NCBI GenBank assembly: GCA_047602755.1
Contig: JBLKOM010000004.1
Span: 62,001 to 126,000, forward strand
Origin: JACJVV01 sp047602755
GTDB taxonomy: Archaea > Nanobdellota > Nanobdellia > Woesearchaeales > JACJVV01
DNA length: 64,000 nt
Direction: 5' to 3'
This document shows positions 52,408 to 62,066 of this stretch, one piece after another. Position 1 is the first letter of the stretch. Every line of letters begins with the position of its first letter. A program made the translations under genes and the position numbers. A model generated the notes under the pieces. It was not told the DNA's origin. It was given only the letters and a program-made list of their open reading frames with translations, and made no database searches.

Positions 52408-54704
52408 ACAACATCCACCCTTGTATAGTATGCTTTTGGAATTACAAACTCACCTAATGGAGATGACATCCTGTTATAATCCATTGCAACAACATGTGTA
52501 TTAGGTACACGGAAGATAACTCCAAATACTACTTCTTTACCCATTACCATTTTTTCAAGATTAGGCATTTCAATAGATTGTCGTGATACTTTTATTGTTT
52601 CATTAAGCAATGAATGAATACCATTATATGAAACAAGATTAATCATGTCATCATCAAGTGTTGCAAATTTTATAGAACCATTATGAGTAATCTCAAAATT
52701 TGGTTTTTTACTTAATAAATGTTGATGCATAGGATCATCTAAAGATACAGCATAAACACTACTAGAATCTTTATCAGAATATAAAACAACTCTATCATCT
52801 GGCAAACTTCTAAGTTGCATTACATTTGCTTTAGATTCAACAATTGGTTTTAATTTATCCCCATTTTTTCTATAAATATAATTACAACCACCAAAAATAA
52901 TTTCATTCTTAAGACCAGTTACAGTTAATATTTTATCACCTATTGGTGATTTGATTAAAGACATTTGATGAGATTCAATGTCATACTCTAAAGCTGAAAA
53001 TTCATCAGATTCTGTTAATACAATGTATAATCTCCCATCATGAGCAATCATGTTTCTGCTTGTAGTTTCTGGAAAATATAAAGGAATACACTTTACTCCT
53101 TTAACTAAAAGTTCATCAACTGATAAAGGATATGAATATTCTTTTTGTTCATTAAAATCATAAGAAACAAGAAAACTTTCCTTTCTATCTTTTCTTTCAT
53201 AAGTAGCTGTAACATATAATTTACCATCGTGTACAACAAAATCATTTGGTTCTAAACGTTTATCATACTTTTCATCATTAATTCCTATTTTGAATGTTTT
53301 TTTAGAACTAAGATCAAAATCAGGTAAAGATACCTTATGTATTGTTAATGGAGATGAATTAGGAATATATAATATATTAGCAACAACATCACTAGATTGT
53401 TTTGAATGTATTACTTTTTCTCTATTCCCAGTTATTATTATACCTGCAGTATATTCTGTATGACTAACAACTCGTCGTACATCAGCTGACATAAATCTTT
53501 GTTCAATAGTAATCGGATTCTGTAATAAAAAATATTGATCATGTTTTGGAATATCATTTAGATTAGTAGGAGAAATTAACTCTGGAATAACTCCATTGCT
53601 AAATAATGAATTAATAAGATTATGAAGTTTAAAATAATTTTTTACAAAATCCATTCTTTCTTTATCATACATTTTTGATGGGTTTACAGCTTTCCAATAA
53701 TAATTGCCAGGTGAACCTTTTATTTTAACAGGATAACCAATAAATGTACCATTATCTTCTTTTTCTTTAATACCAGGTAAATCACTAAATAATGGATTAT
53801 CAGAAATTCTTTGAAATACAGACATACCTAAAGTTTTTTCACCTTGCAAAAGAGCTTCAAGTAAATCAAAATAGGAGTTTATAACATCCTTTCTAATATT
53901 TATACGAGATCGTTTAGAATTAATGGAATAGCGTATTACAGAATCTTTTAAACCATCATATAATTTATCCATGTCTTTAAACATACTTAATGGAATACCA
54001 TTTACTTTTCCACCATGCAAAATTGGAACACAACCAGCACCATGATAACCTGCACAAATAACATCTAATGGTGGTAAATTTACATCATCAAACATATTAT
54101 CCAGAATCCGCTTATAATCATTACTCCAAATCCATTTTGTCCTTTGCGTATCAAGATGATTATTCCCCATAACAGTTCTAACATTACCAGTAATACTTGC
54201 CCATAAATAAGCCAAAACATCAGGCTGATTTGTAAAAATATCTACTAAACCCTTAACTTCATGTCTTTTAAATAACTCAGCTAATTCTTTAATCCTTGGG
54301 ATATTAAATGGCAATTCTTCATAAAATCTATAATCTAAGCTTTCAGGAGAAATATCAAAACCTGAATCTAATAAACATTCTTTAATAATTGGTTGTAAAT
54401 CATTATCATTACTTCCTCTCACTGAAATACTGATCTGATCAAATTCGTTAATATCATCAAGTAAAAATTCAAGCTTATCAGCACTAAGTATTTTACAACT
54501 AATATTTTGATTAGGTTGACACTGAAGAAATCCATTTAGTATATCTTCAGAATTTTGTCTATTACTATGAACTATATACAATTCAGCAGGTAAAGGTTTA
54601 CCTCTTATTGTAGAATTATTAAGTGCATCAATACTACCATGTAACATAAATTGACCAGATTCACCAAATCCAATATATAGTATTCTTAATTTGTCATCTA
54701 GCAT
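52404..54704 (-). CDS. lactate/malate-dehydrogenase-fold domain fused to a probable beta-propeller
   Basis: A 766-residue cytosolic protein. Residues about 1-375 follow the LDH/MDH order: nucleotide-binding LRILYIGFGESGQF (GxGxxG at 12-17), FTNQPDVLAYLWASITGN (matching the N-P-x-D-V-x-T-Y motif), NNHLDTQRTKW (catalytic Asp and substrate Arg), AGYHGAGCVPIL (catalytic His of GxHG) and a C-terminal GTFIGYPVKIKGSPGNYYWK. The mobile active loop (ISVRGSNDNDLQ) is short. Residues about 390-766 are repeated strands such as VHDGKLYVTATYER, AHDGRLYIVLTESD, of a propeller. It may be a sensor or an odd enzyme. Start 54704 is preferred since AGGGG is 8 nt upstream. First gene of the kinase-phosphatase operon. 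Confidence 0.78.
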   Translation of the reverse strand: MLDDKLRILYIGFGESGQFMLHGSIDALNNSTIRGKPLPAELYIVHSNRQNSEDILNGFLQCQPNQNISCKILSADKLEFLLDDINEFDQISISVRGSNDNDLQPIIKECLLDSGFDISPESLDYRFYEELPFNIPRIKELAELFKRHEVKGLVDIFTNQPDVLAYLWASITGNVRTVMGNNHLDTQRTKWIWSNDYKRILDNMFDDVNLPPLDVICAGYHGAGCVPILHGGKVNGIPLSMFKDMDKLYDGLKDSVIRYSINSKRSRINIRKDVINSYFDLLEALLQGEKTLGMSVFQRISDNPLFSDLPGIKEKEDNGTFIGYPVKIKGSPGNYYWKAVNPSKMYDKERMDFVKNYFKLHNLINSLFSNGVIPELISPTNLNDIPKHDQYFLLQNPITIEQRFMSADVRRVVSHTEYTAGIIITGNREKVIHSKQSSDVVANILYIPNSSPLTIHKVSLPDFDLSSKKTFKIGINDEKYDKRLEPNDFVVHDGKLYVTATYERKDRKESFLVSYDFNEQKEYSYPLSVDELLVKGVKCIPLYFPETTSRNMIAHDGRLYIVLTESDEFSALEYDIESHQMSLIKSPIGDKILTVTGLKNEIIFGGCNYIYRKNGDKLKPIVESKANVMQLRSLPDDRVVLYSDKDSSSVYAVSLDDPMHQHLLSKKPNFEITHNGSIKFATLDDDMINLVSYNGIHSLLNETIKVSRQSIEMPNLEKMVMGKEVVFGVIFRVPNTHVVAMDYNRMSSPLGEFVIPKAYYTRVDVV

Positions 54705-54747
54705 AAATACATCCCCTAACATTACTCCTTCATAGTAGTATTTCTAC

Positions 54748-54780
54748 CCTATTTTTTAAATATTTAGGTTTTTAAATAGG
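54748..54780 (-). promoter_or_regulatory. promoter of the kinase-phosphatase operon with flanking inverted repeat
   Basis: Perfect 7-bp arms CCTATTT (54748-54754) and AAATAGG (54774-54780) enclose the TATA-like ATATTTAAAAA box on the minus strand. An ACTACTA element (about 54733-54740) lies after it, near the expected transcription start. A regulator binding the arms would block TBP; the TrmB-type protein encoded 66 bases away is a candidate. Confidence 0.45.
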
Positions 54781-54783
54781 ATA

Positions 54784-54817
54784 ATAAAAAAAATCGGAAA
54801 AAATAGGTATTTTCCGA
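54784..54817 (-). terminator. hairpin plus T8 terminator after the TrmB-type gene
   Basis: Minus-strand order: TrmB stop at 54846, then perfect 8-bp arms TCGGAAAA and TTTTCCGA (54817-54810 and 54801-54794) with an 8-nt loop, directly followed by eight T. It looks like an intrinsic terminator that isolates the regulator from the operon below. An operator role for the arms is also possible. Confidence 0.6.
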
Positions 54818-54845
54818 ATAAACAACAACAAAACCTAAAAACTAA

Positions 54846-55598
54846 TTATTTGAAATTTGTATCAGCTAAAGTCCATAATAAATCAAAATATTTCTTATAT
54901 GCTTTTGATATTTGGGAATTTTTAATTTGTATAACTAAAGGTTTTTCACCATAAAGAAAAATAACAACTTCATTTCCACAAATACTTGTAGTTACAGGAG
55001 AATCATATTCTTTCTTTAAAAATCGAGCTTCTGTTAATTCTAATGAATTAAGATAATCGATACGTTTTTTAGCATCACTATTATATATCATTTGAAATGA
55101 AAGCTTTTTTTGTATTCTTCTTCTATGATAATTTTCCAAGAAAAAATCACCTAACATTTTTGAAGCTAAAATAGGTGCACCATAAGAATAACGTGGTTCA
55201 TTTAAATCAAGAAAATGATTTAACATATTTCTAACAGCAACAATTCCTTCAAAAATATGCGCTTCACTACTTTTTTCTGCCATCATACTCTTAAGCTTTA
55301 ATTCTGGCATAATAGTATTTAATTTCAATTCTTTTTCTTTTAATATATTATGAAGCAATTCAGGATCTGCTGCTTCAAATATTTTAGTTTCAGCTTTCTT
55401 AAAATAACTTACAATACCTCGTTCAATTAAGCGTGATATACAATCATAAATATTAGTCCGATTAACTTTTGTTTTTGTACTAATATCAGTAACAGAAGAA
55501 GGACCATTTTCTAACAAACAAAGATATACCTTAGCTTCATTTTTAGAAAAGTTTAATTCTTCTAAAATTTCTTCTTTATTTATATTATACTCATTCAT
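54846..55598 (-). CDS. TrmB-family transcriptional regulator
   Basis: A 250-residue regulator. An N-terminal winged helix (about 12-75) has LNFSKNEAKVYLCLLENGPS and the recognition region VTDISTKTKVNRTNIYDCISRLIERGIV. A C-terminal effector domain (about 110-250) carries AHIFEGIVAVRNMLNHFL and the strand VTTSICGNEVVIFLYGEKPL. TrmB proteins control sugar or metabolic operons in archaea. It sits between two same-direction operons, with its own promoter (possible TATA GCTTTTAAATAATA about 50 nt upstream) and a terminator, so it is likely the local regulator. Its ligand is unknown. Confidence 0.88.
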   Translation of the reverse strand: MNEYNINKEEILEELNFSKNEAKVYLCLLENGPSSVTDISTKTKVNRTNIYDCISRLIERGIVSYFKKAETKIFEAADPELLHNILKEKELKLNTIMPELKLKSMMAEKSSEAHIFEGIVAVRNMLNHFLDLNEPRYSYGAPILASKMLGDFFLENYHRRRIQKKLSFQMIYNSDAKKRIDYLNSLELTEARFLKKEYDSPVTTSICGNEVVIFLYGEKPLVIQIKNSQISKAYKKYFDLLWTLADTNFK

Positions 55599-55706
55599 TT
55601 TTGTTATTATACCATTTATTTTTTAGTATATCAATTATTATTATTTAAAAGCAATTAACTTACTATAATTATACATAAACATTAAAAGTATTTTATAAAA
55701 CTTACC

Positions 55707-57281
55707 TTATACAACTTCTAAACCATAATAAACTTTACAGCTTTGAAGATAATTGTGAAGATTATTTACTGTATCTGAAATCTTTAATCGTTCTTCTTTA
55801 CAAGGCATATTTTCAACACCAATCTTATTATTCTTCCAAACTTCATCTAATTTTTGGTATGCAAATGATAAAGTATCTAAATCTTCAGGAGTAGAAGCAT
55901 AACTATTACTAGATATTTCCTTAGCAATAAACCAATCAATATAATCCAATCTCTGACTCCATCCTGAAACAAACCCATTACCTTCAATAGCATCAACAAT
56001 TTTATAGAATCTACTTTCTTTTGAAGGAAATAATATATTGTTTTTTGAATCAGGTGAAATCAAACACGAACCCAAATAAGCAACTTGTTCATTCTGTCTT
56101 TCCATTTCTTGTTGAAAATTAGATTCTAATTTTTTATACAATTCATCTAATTTTCTATCAATTTTAGAAATTCTATCTTCAATATCTAATACTCCTTCAA
56201 ATCTTTTATATAATTCAGCAATTAGTTCATATTCTCCTGGATCGTCTGATAACTCTTGCAATTTTTTATCAACAGAAACCAAACATTCCCTCATAAAATC
56301 AGTTATATCATTTTTAAGAGCATAAACTTTCTCATCAAATAATCTCTCAATATTTTCATTATGTAATTTACTCAACTGTATATTAGATTTTTCATAAACT
56401 TCACGTAATTTATCAGTATTTCTAACATCAATACCAACACGACCTATTTCCTCTTTTAATTGCTCATAATCTTTTTTTACTGTATCAATTGTTTTTACAA
56501 CTTTAGTAATTTTTCTCTTATTCACTATTGCATAATTAATTTCTTCTTCAAGACTTTTTAATTTAATAATTCCTTCAACATAGTCATTATCAATACATCT
56601 TCGTAATAATTCTCCTTTACGGAATACACCAGAAGCAATTTGTTTTTTAGCATAATCTTGAAACTTTGGTAAATCTTCTAATGGCAAAGAACGATACTTC
56701 TGCTCAAAAGCAACAATCTTTATTTCAATTTCTTTTATTTGCTTCAATGAATCATTATACCTAAAAAATTTATTTCTATATGTCTGCAATTCATCTGAAG
56801 GTAAACCTCTACATGAAAACAAATTTTCATAAGTAAAAAAATCATCACATAAAGTATTAAGCTTAACCCTTATTTCACCAAGATTTGTAGCAGGAGTATA
56901 CTTTGATAATAATTCATGGTATTTAACATCAAATTCCTTAGAAGTATCAAGAATCCTTGTTATAATTTCATTATCAAGCTTATCTCCTGCATCTGTTATC
57001 TTAGCACTAACATGTAAATAAGGAGGAAAATTAAAACTAGAATCTAATAATAAACGAACTGCTTTATCACCTGTTCTTAATCTTTTATCATATAAAACCA
57101 AATCTTCAAGAGAACAGCTAGAATTTACATTTTGCATAATATCTATATCATTATTTAAATCTTCAAGAACAGGTAAAATCTTATCAAGTGGGGGTAATAT
57201 ATTTGAACCTGAATCTGTTAAAACCACATTTTCATTAAGTCTATTCTTAAAATGATCATAAATTTCTGGGAATCTTATCAT
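55707..57281 (-). CDS. large coiled-coil protein of the AAA+ operon
   Basis: A 524-residue soluble protein made mainly of long helices with coiled-coil heptads (for example KIVAFEQKYRSLPLEDLPKF, EDRISKIDRKLDELYKKLES), without signal peptide or span. No family is recognised. It begins inside the end of the upstream AAA+ gene (4-nt ATGA overlap, GGAGGT ribosome-binding site) and is the last gene of that operon. It may be an adaptor, substrate or structural arm for the ATPases. Confidence 0.68.
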   Translation of the reverse strand: MIRFPEIYDHFKNRLNENVVLTDSGSNILPPLDKILPVLEDLNNDIDIMQNVNSSCSLEDLVLYDKRLRTGDKAVRLLLDSSFNFPPYLHVSAKITDAGDKLDNEIITRILDTSKEFDVKYHELLSKYTPATNLGEIRVKLNTLCDDFFTYENLFSCRGLPSDELQTYRNKFFRYNDSLKQIKEIEIKIVAFEQKYRSLPLEDLPKFQDYAKKQIASGVFRKGELLRRCIDNDYVEGIIKLKSLEEEINYAIVNKRKITKVVKTIDTVKKDYEQLKEEIGRVGIDVRNTDKLREVYEKSNIQLSKLHNENIERLFDEKVYALKNDITDFMRECLVSVDKKLQELSDDPGEYELIAELYKRFEGVLDIEDRISKIDRKLDELYKKLESNFQQEMERQNEQVAYLGSCLISPDSKNNILFPSKESRFYKIVDAIEGNGFVSGWSQRLDYIDWFIAKEISSNSYASTPEDLDTLSFAYQKLDEVWKNNKIGVENMPCKEERLKISDTVNNLHNYLQSCKVYYGLEVV

Positions 57282-59122
57282 TCTAGACCTCCAGAAGTTA
57301 ACAATTTAGGTTGATGCATAAATCTAAGATGATGTAAACTATCTAATCTAGATAATTTTTCTCGATAACTAGATAAATGATAAATAGGAACTATTAAAGG
57401 ACTTAAAGCATAATTATTAATTAAAGATACATTACCTAAAGAAACATTTTCATTATCTCCTATATCCATAACTTCTGGTACTATCATATCAGGAGTCATA
57501 ATCTCTGGATATAAAATATCTGTTTTATCGTTTTTTTCGTATAATGCTTGAGATTCAGGAGAAGGATTCATAAAAACTAGATGATTAGTATAATTATCAT
57601 CCTTTAATTCCAAATCTGCAACTACAATACTTTCGCCAGAGATATAATCAGTAACATAAATTTTACCATCAAGAACTTGATTATTTATCCAAGAATCGAT
57701 TGAATCTGGATATGCCTCAACAAGATTAACTATTTCATTATCATAACTTATAGTTAATTTTCTTAAACAATCTAATCCTACTTTATAACATTCAGTCCAA
57801 TTAGGTTTATCTACTAGAAACTTATCTAATGAATCATCATCATTAAAAGATTCAAGAGTTTTTATAAAACTTGAATGATACATATTATACACATTAACTA
57901 CGTCTTCCAAATTTAATATCACAAAATTATTTCCATCAATATTTATTATTTCCCTAGAAGGAGAGAAAAATTTACCAAATGAATCAAACAAATCAAAATA
58001 ATGATCAATATATGATTGTACTTTACTAGTAATTGGAAAAAAACTTTTCATATAATCAAGGAAAGGGTTTATTACATTAAAATCAGAAGCCACACTCATT
58101 ACATAATTAACACGTTCAATTAATGCATGCTCTAAATCTTTCTTACCATTACTAACATCAATATTAACTTTTCTTTGAATTTTATCATCTAATATTTGCT
58201 GAATATGCTCTGGTGAATTATCAGTCTCAAGTATTAAAAAACGACGTTGAAGCTCACGATCATAATTAAAACTGTTCTCTTTTGCAATTGTAGAAACCAT
58301 GGTTCTTCCTGAACTAATTGTATAAGTATCAACACCATCACGCTTATTGTTAGTTGTAACTTTAACTGCATCTTTTCCTTCACCTAAGTTTTTCATAAAT
58401 TCAATAATTCCATTTACTTTGTTTGATTTATCAGCAACTACTTTTTGAAGTTCAGGCAAATAAATAATCTTAGAATCATTAATTTGTTCAGTTTGATACC
58501 AAATTGCTTGACCAGAAGCAAGACCTAATTCATATACACCATCAAATAAACCAAGAATTGTTTTCATCACATAACTTTTTCCTGTTCCTGATTCTCCTTC
58601 AAGTATTATATGTTTTTTATTAGCTAAAGCAACTGTTATTAATGAAGCATTTGCTTCTTCACCTACTACTTTATTATTTCGCATATATGCTGTTATAGAA
58701 TATGGAGATAATTCTAAAGAAATATTTCTAGATTTATCATCTGCAGATTTAATAGTTACATCTGAAGATAAAAAACCAGATCTTGATTCATGCAATAAAT
58801 CTTCCAATTCAGAATCAGGACCTAATGACCTAGAATTAATATCTGATCTAATTTTATCATCCACAATATCAATTTCAGATTGAATAACTTCAGGTTGCTC
58901 AATTTTGTGTGGATTACTATCAATTATCAAAACATCAGGGTTAAAACTATGAGGAATAGAACTATCAATTTTAGGTTCATCAGCAGATTCATCAGCAGAT
59001 TCATCAACAGTATTTGATTCTAAAAGAGAAGTATTACTAACAGGCTTAGAATAGTAAATACCAAAATTTTGTCTAAACAAATTTTTCCCAAAATCGCTCT
59101 TGATTTCATCAGGATTAAACAT
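57278..59122 (-). CDS. AAA+ ATPase, disordered N-terminus, atypical Walker B
   Basis: A 614-residue protein. The first 150 residues are acidic and low-complexity (ESADESADEP repeats). The ATPase core (about 155-330) has the Walker A HIILEGESGTGKSYVMKT, a Walker B candidate KIIYLPELQKVV in which Pro-Glu replaces the usual Asp-Glu, and a sensor/Arg-finger segment RELQRRFLILETDNSPE. The C-terminal 280 residues are mixed and unassigned. The core resembles the ATPases that remodel nucleic-acid or protein complexes, but does not place it in a known clade. It starts after GGGGG and is 1 nt from the next ATPase gene. Confidence 0.78.
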   Translation of the reverse strand: MFNPDEIKSDFGKNLFRQNFGIYYSKPVSNTSLLESNTVDESADESADEPKIDSSIPHSFNPDVLIIDSNPHKIEQPEVIQSEIDIVDDKIRSDINSRSLGPDSELEDLLHESRSGFLSSDVTIKSADDKSRNISLELSPYSITAYMRNNKVVGEEANASLITVALANKKHIILEGESGTGKSYVMKTILGLFDGVYELGLASGQAIWYQTEQINDSKIIYLPELQKVVADKSNKVNGIIEFMKNLGEGKDAVKVTTNNKRDGVDTYTISSGRTMVSTIAKENSFNYDRELQRRFLILETDNSPEHIQQILDDKIQRKVNIDVSNGKKDLEHALIERVNYVMSVASDFNVINPFLDYMKSFFPITSKVQSYIDHYFDLFDSFGKFFSPSREIINIDGNNFVILNLEDVVNVYNMYHSSFIKTLESFNDDDSLDKFLVDKPNWTECYKVGLDCLRKLTISYDNEIVNLVEAYPDSIDSWINNQVLDGKIYVTDYISGESIVVADLELKDDNYTNHLVFMNPSPESQALYEKNDKTDILYPEIMTPDMIVPEVMDIGDNENVSLGNVSLINNYALSPLIVPIYHLSSYREKLSRLDSLHHLRFMHQPKLLTSGGLE

Positions 59123-59123
59123 T

Positions 59124-60707
59124 TTATACCCCCTCTTGCAAATCCATAAATCTATCTGAATCTAAATCTGATTGAGAACGATGCTCTACAAATCTTAAGA
59201 TCTCATTTTCTATAGTCTCAGATTTAATTTCAGAATGCATTTGATCAATCAATGACACCTGAGTAGCATAATTACTTCTATGCTTATATATCTCAGATAA
59301 ATTCTCCCATAAAAATGAATCTGAACATAACTGCTCACAAATACGAGTTATATCTCTACCAGATAAAGAATTTTCAAATGCAAGATTGCCAAATCGTTTA
59401 ATATCATTATCAGAAATTTTAACATAACCTGCTTTTATTCCTTCCTCTAACTTAAACTGAAATAAAGTAGATTTATCATCACTTGTTCTTGCACCAACCC
59501 AAGGTATAACATGAAATTTACTTCTATTTGCAGGGTTCAAATTATGAATATTATTCAAAGTAGATAAAAGAATATAATTCCCAACATCTTGATATTGTCC
59601 ATCTAAAAATTTATTAAATTCTTGTATAATTTGATTATCATCTTTATCTTGCATCTTAGGTGATTCTGCTTTAAGAAGACCATCAATTTCATCCTCAAAA
59701 ATAAATATTGGTCTACGAGAAGATTCAATTTGATGAAGTTGACTCTTTAACTTTTGAATCCCACCAGCTTTATAAGAACTATCAATATCAAAATTAGTCA
59801 CTAAAAGATTTGAATCAAGTGCTTTACTTAATTTTTCAGCATAATCAATTATATAAAATGCAACAGCTGTCTTACCTTCACCAGGCATCCCTGATAAAAT
59901 TATTTTATTCCTAAACATTTTTCTTTCTTTCATAGGATTTTTTCCAACTTCAGGATTATAAAGCATAAGACATTTAGCCGCACGTTCAAGATCAGTAATT
60001 ATTTGTGGGTCACCAACTATTCTATCACGAGGTAGAACTTTTTCTTTTGGAATATGAAGATATTCAAGAGGAGTATGAAAAGTACCTTTATCCTGTTTAT
60101 CAGCACTCTTAACTTTTTCGTTAGAAGTAACAAACTGATCAAGACCACTAACTTGATAGGGACCAATATTCCATTTTATATCTTTTAATCTATCAAATAA
60201 CCTACTCCCTGATATCTGTTGAAGTATTCCTAGTGATTGATTACTATATTCTTTAAAATAATCTTGAATGCTATCTTTTGGTGACATTGGTGACTCAAGA
60301 AGATAATCTACCATATTCTCAAGAGCAACACGAATTGTAGTATATTCAGTTTTAGATTTATCAACTAAATTTTTTTCTTTCAGAAAACTTTCTTTAACTA
60401 AAGTTCTAACTTTTCGATCCATACCTGAGTCTTCACTATCTTGTACCATTATCCTGGAAGCAATATGTGCTGAATATACATTAAGAATTTCAGAACTATT
60501 TGACAATCCTGCTGAAAAATCTCTCATTTTCTCATAAACACAATGCATTGAACCAGTAAATAATTTACCTGAATTTAATGCAATATCACCTAATTCTGCA
60601 GATTTACCATTAATCCTTGAACTTAACGATTTGTAAAGTAAATCATACTTTACTTGACATCGCGTTATTGAATTTTCAAGTGCAGGTGCATCGATTTTAT
60701 ATTCCAT
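59124..60707 (-). CDS. AAA+ ATPase with helical N-terminal domain
   Basis: A 527-residue protein. The N-terminal 215 residues are helical and unassigned. The AAA+ module (about 225-470) has Walker A ILSGMPGEGKTAVAFYII, Walker B RRPIFIFEDEIDGLL with the full Asp-Glu pair, sensor-1 Asn in LLSTLNNIHNLNP, and a C-terminal small domain with NSLSGRDITRICEQL. Unlike its neighbour, all catalytic positions appear intact. It resembles the FtsH/Cdc48-like general AAA class. A TGAGGT ribosome-binding site precedes the start. The two ATPases could form a hetero-complex or act in sequence. Confidence 0.85.
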   Translation of the reverse strand: MEYKIDAPALENSITRCQVKYDLLYKSLSSRINGKSAELGDIALNSGKLFTGSMHCVYEKMRDFSAGLSNSSEILNVYSAHIASRIMVQDSEDSGMDRKVRTLVKESFLKEKNLVDKSKTEYTTIRVALENMVDYLLESPMSPKDSIQDYFKEYSNQSLGILQQISGSRLFDRLKDIKWNIGPYQVSGLDQFVTSNEKVKSADKQDKGTFHTPLEYLHIPKEKVLPRDRIVGDPQIITDLERAAKCLMLYNPEVGKNPMKERKMFRNKIILSGMPGEGKTAVAFYIIDYAEKLSKALDSNLLVTNFDIDSSYKAGGIQKLKSQLHQIESSRRPIFIFEDEIDGLLKAESPKMQDKDDNQIIQEFNKFLDGQYQDVGNYILLSTLNNIHNLNPANRSKFHVIPWVGARTSDDKSTLFQFKLEEGIKAGYVKISDNDIKRFGNLAFENSLSGRDITRICEQLCSDSFLWENLSEIYKHRSNYATQVSLIDQMHSEIKSETIENEILRFVEHRSQSDLDSDRFMDLQEGV

Positions 60708-60790
60708 ATTTATACCTCAGCAAATAATTCTATTAACTATCTAAATAATAATACTGTAATTAATACAAAATTAAAAAAGAAAAAATAAAA

Positions 60791-62065
60791 TTAAAGTTTA
60801 TTTCTTATTGCTGCTTTGAAACTTGCCATTTCTTCTGCTTCTTTAGCACGAATCTCATTAACAATTTCTCCAAACTTACCGCCAGACATAACACGAGATG
60901 AATTAGGATCATAGGTTTGTTGAATCTCTATGTCTTTCATTTTCTCATATACATGTTGCATATTATAATCTGAACCAATAAGCAACCTTTCACCTTTACT
61001 CATTGCAAGTCTTGCCATCTCAAGATGTTCACCATACACTAAAGTTTTTTCTTTACCTTGGATACTTTTCTCAAATCTTTGAATCCCATTATTTAATGTT
61101 CTAAGAGATTTTCGTGTACTTACAGTCATAGCATCAAGAAGACTTACTTGCTCACCAACATAATTAAAATCCCAACGTATCTCACTAAGTTTATCAAATA
61201 CTTCTTCTCTTGTATCTAAATAATTATCACGTTCACTCTCATAAACCATTTTCAAAGCTGTTTTTTTAGTTCTTTCTTGTAATAAAGTTTGATCACTTGG
61301 ATTTTCTGATATTTGCTTAGTTAAATCATGAACTTCTGAATTTATTTCAGAAATTTTAACATTGTATTTAGCAATTGTATCTTCTAATATATCATCAATA
61401 TCTGCAAAATAAGATGCTTGTTGCTTCAAATCTCTTAATTGGCCTTTAAGACCACCATTACCATTAGCTGAACTACCAGATCTTGTTTTAAGATAATCCA
61501 TTAAACCTGAATATTGTGCATCTTCTCTTATATGCTCTGGTAAATCTTTTAAAATCTTTGAATAAAACTCATTATTAGATTTTCTTGTGCTAACTCCTTT
61601 TAGATCCATCAAAAAAGAATCAAGATTAGTTTGAAGTCTATCACGCTCACGTTTAGCCATTCGTATATGTCTCCTCACTTCAATTCTATATGGATTAATT
61701 CCAATCTTCTGAAGAGTATCATAAACTTTTATTTTTCGATCTAATCTTTTGTCATATCTTTGTTTTTCGTCTTCAGTCATTTTAGAAGTATCAGGTGCAG
61801 TTAGCAAAACCATGTTTAATTGTTCAACACGATTTAATTGATCCTTAAGGCTTTCTGCTTTATTTAGAATACCTCGATTTTTCTCATCATTGAACCTACT
61901 CATAAATTCCTGAAGTTTTTGCTCAGCTATATGTGCTTCATCAATTTTAGTTGAACCTACTTGCTCTTCCAATGTTCGTTCAATTTGTTGATGCGTAGAA
62001 CCAGATTGATGATCTTCATTAAACAAATGCTCTTTATCACCAGGAAATCCTGCTACAGTTGTCAT
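60791..62065 (-). CDS. coiled-coil protein of the AAA+ operon
   Basis: A 424-residue soluble protein, almost all helical, Gln/Lys/Glu-rich, with long coiled coils (LNRVEQLNMVLLTAPD; HLEMARLAMSKGERLLIG). A flexible Gly/Ser segment (SGSSANGNGGLKGQLRDLK, about 200-219) divides two helical halves. No signal or span and no known family. A GGAGGT ribosome-binding site precedes the ATG at 62065, which follows the small membrane gene by 1 nt. An 84-base gap of AT-rich sequence separates it from the ATPase gene. Confidence 0.68.
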   Translation of the reverse strand: MTTVAGFPGDKEHLFNEDHQSGSTHQQIERTLEEQVGSTKIDEAHIAEQKLQEFMSRFNDEKNRGILNKAESLKDQLNRVEQLNMVLLTAPDTSKMTEDEKQRYDKRLDRKIKVYDTLQKIGINPYRIEVRRHIRMAKRERDRLQTNLDSFLMDLKGVSTRKSNNEFYSKILKDLPEHIREDAQYSGLMDYLKTRSGSSANGNGGLKGQLRDLKQQASYFADIDDILEDTIAKYNVKISEINSEVHDLTKQISENPSDQTLLQERTKKTALKMVYESERDNYLDTREEVFDKLSEIRWDFNYVGEQVSLLDAMTVSTRKSLRTLNNGIQRFEKSIQGKEKTLVYGEHLEMARLAMSKGERLLIGSDYNMQHVYEKMKDIEIQQTYDPNSSRVMSGGKFGEIVNEIRAKEAEEMASFKAAIRNKL

Positions 62066-62066
62066 T

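Noticed and set aside
55608..55630. TATAC/GTATA inverted repeat before the TrmB-type gene as autoregulatory operator
   Set aside because: Only five A/T-rich pairs with a 13-base gap; not distinguishable from background.
58975..59015. Short tandem DNA repeat TCATCAGCAGAT
   Set aside because: It encodes the ESADESADE segment of the AAA+ protein and needs no separate explanation.
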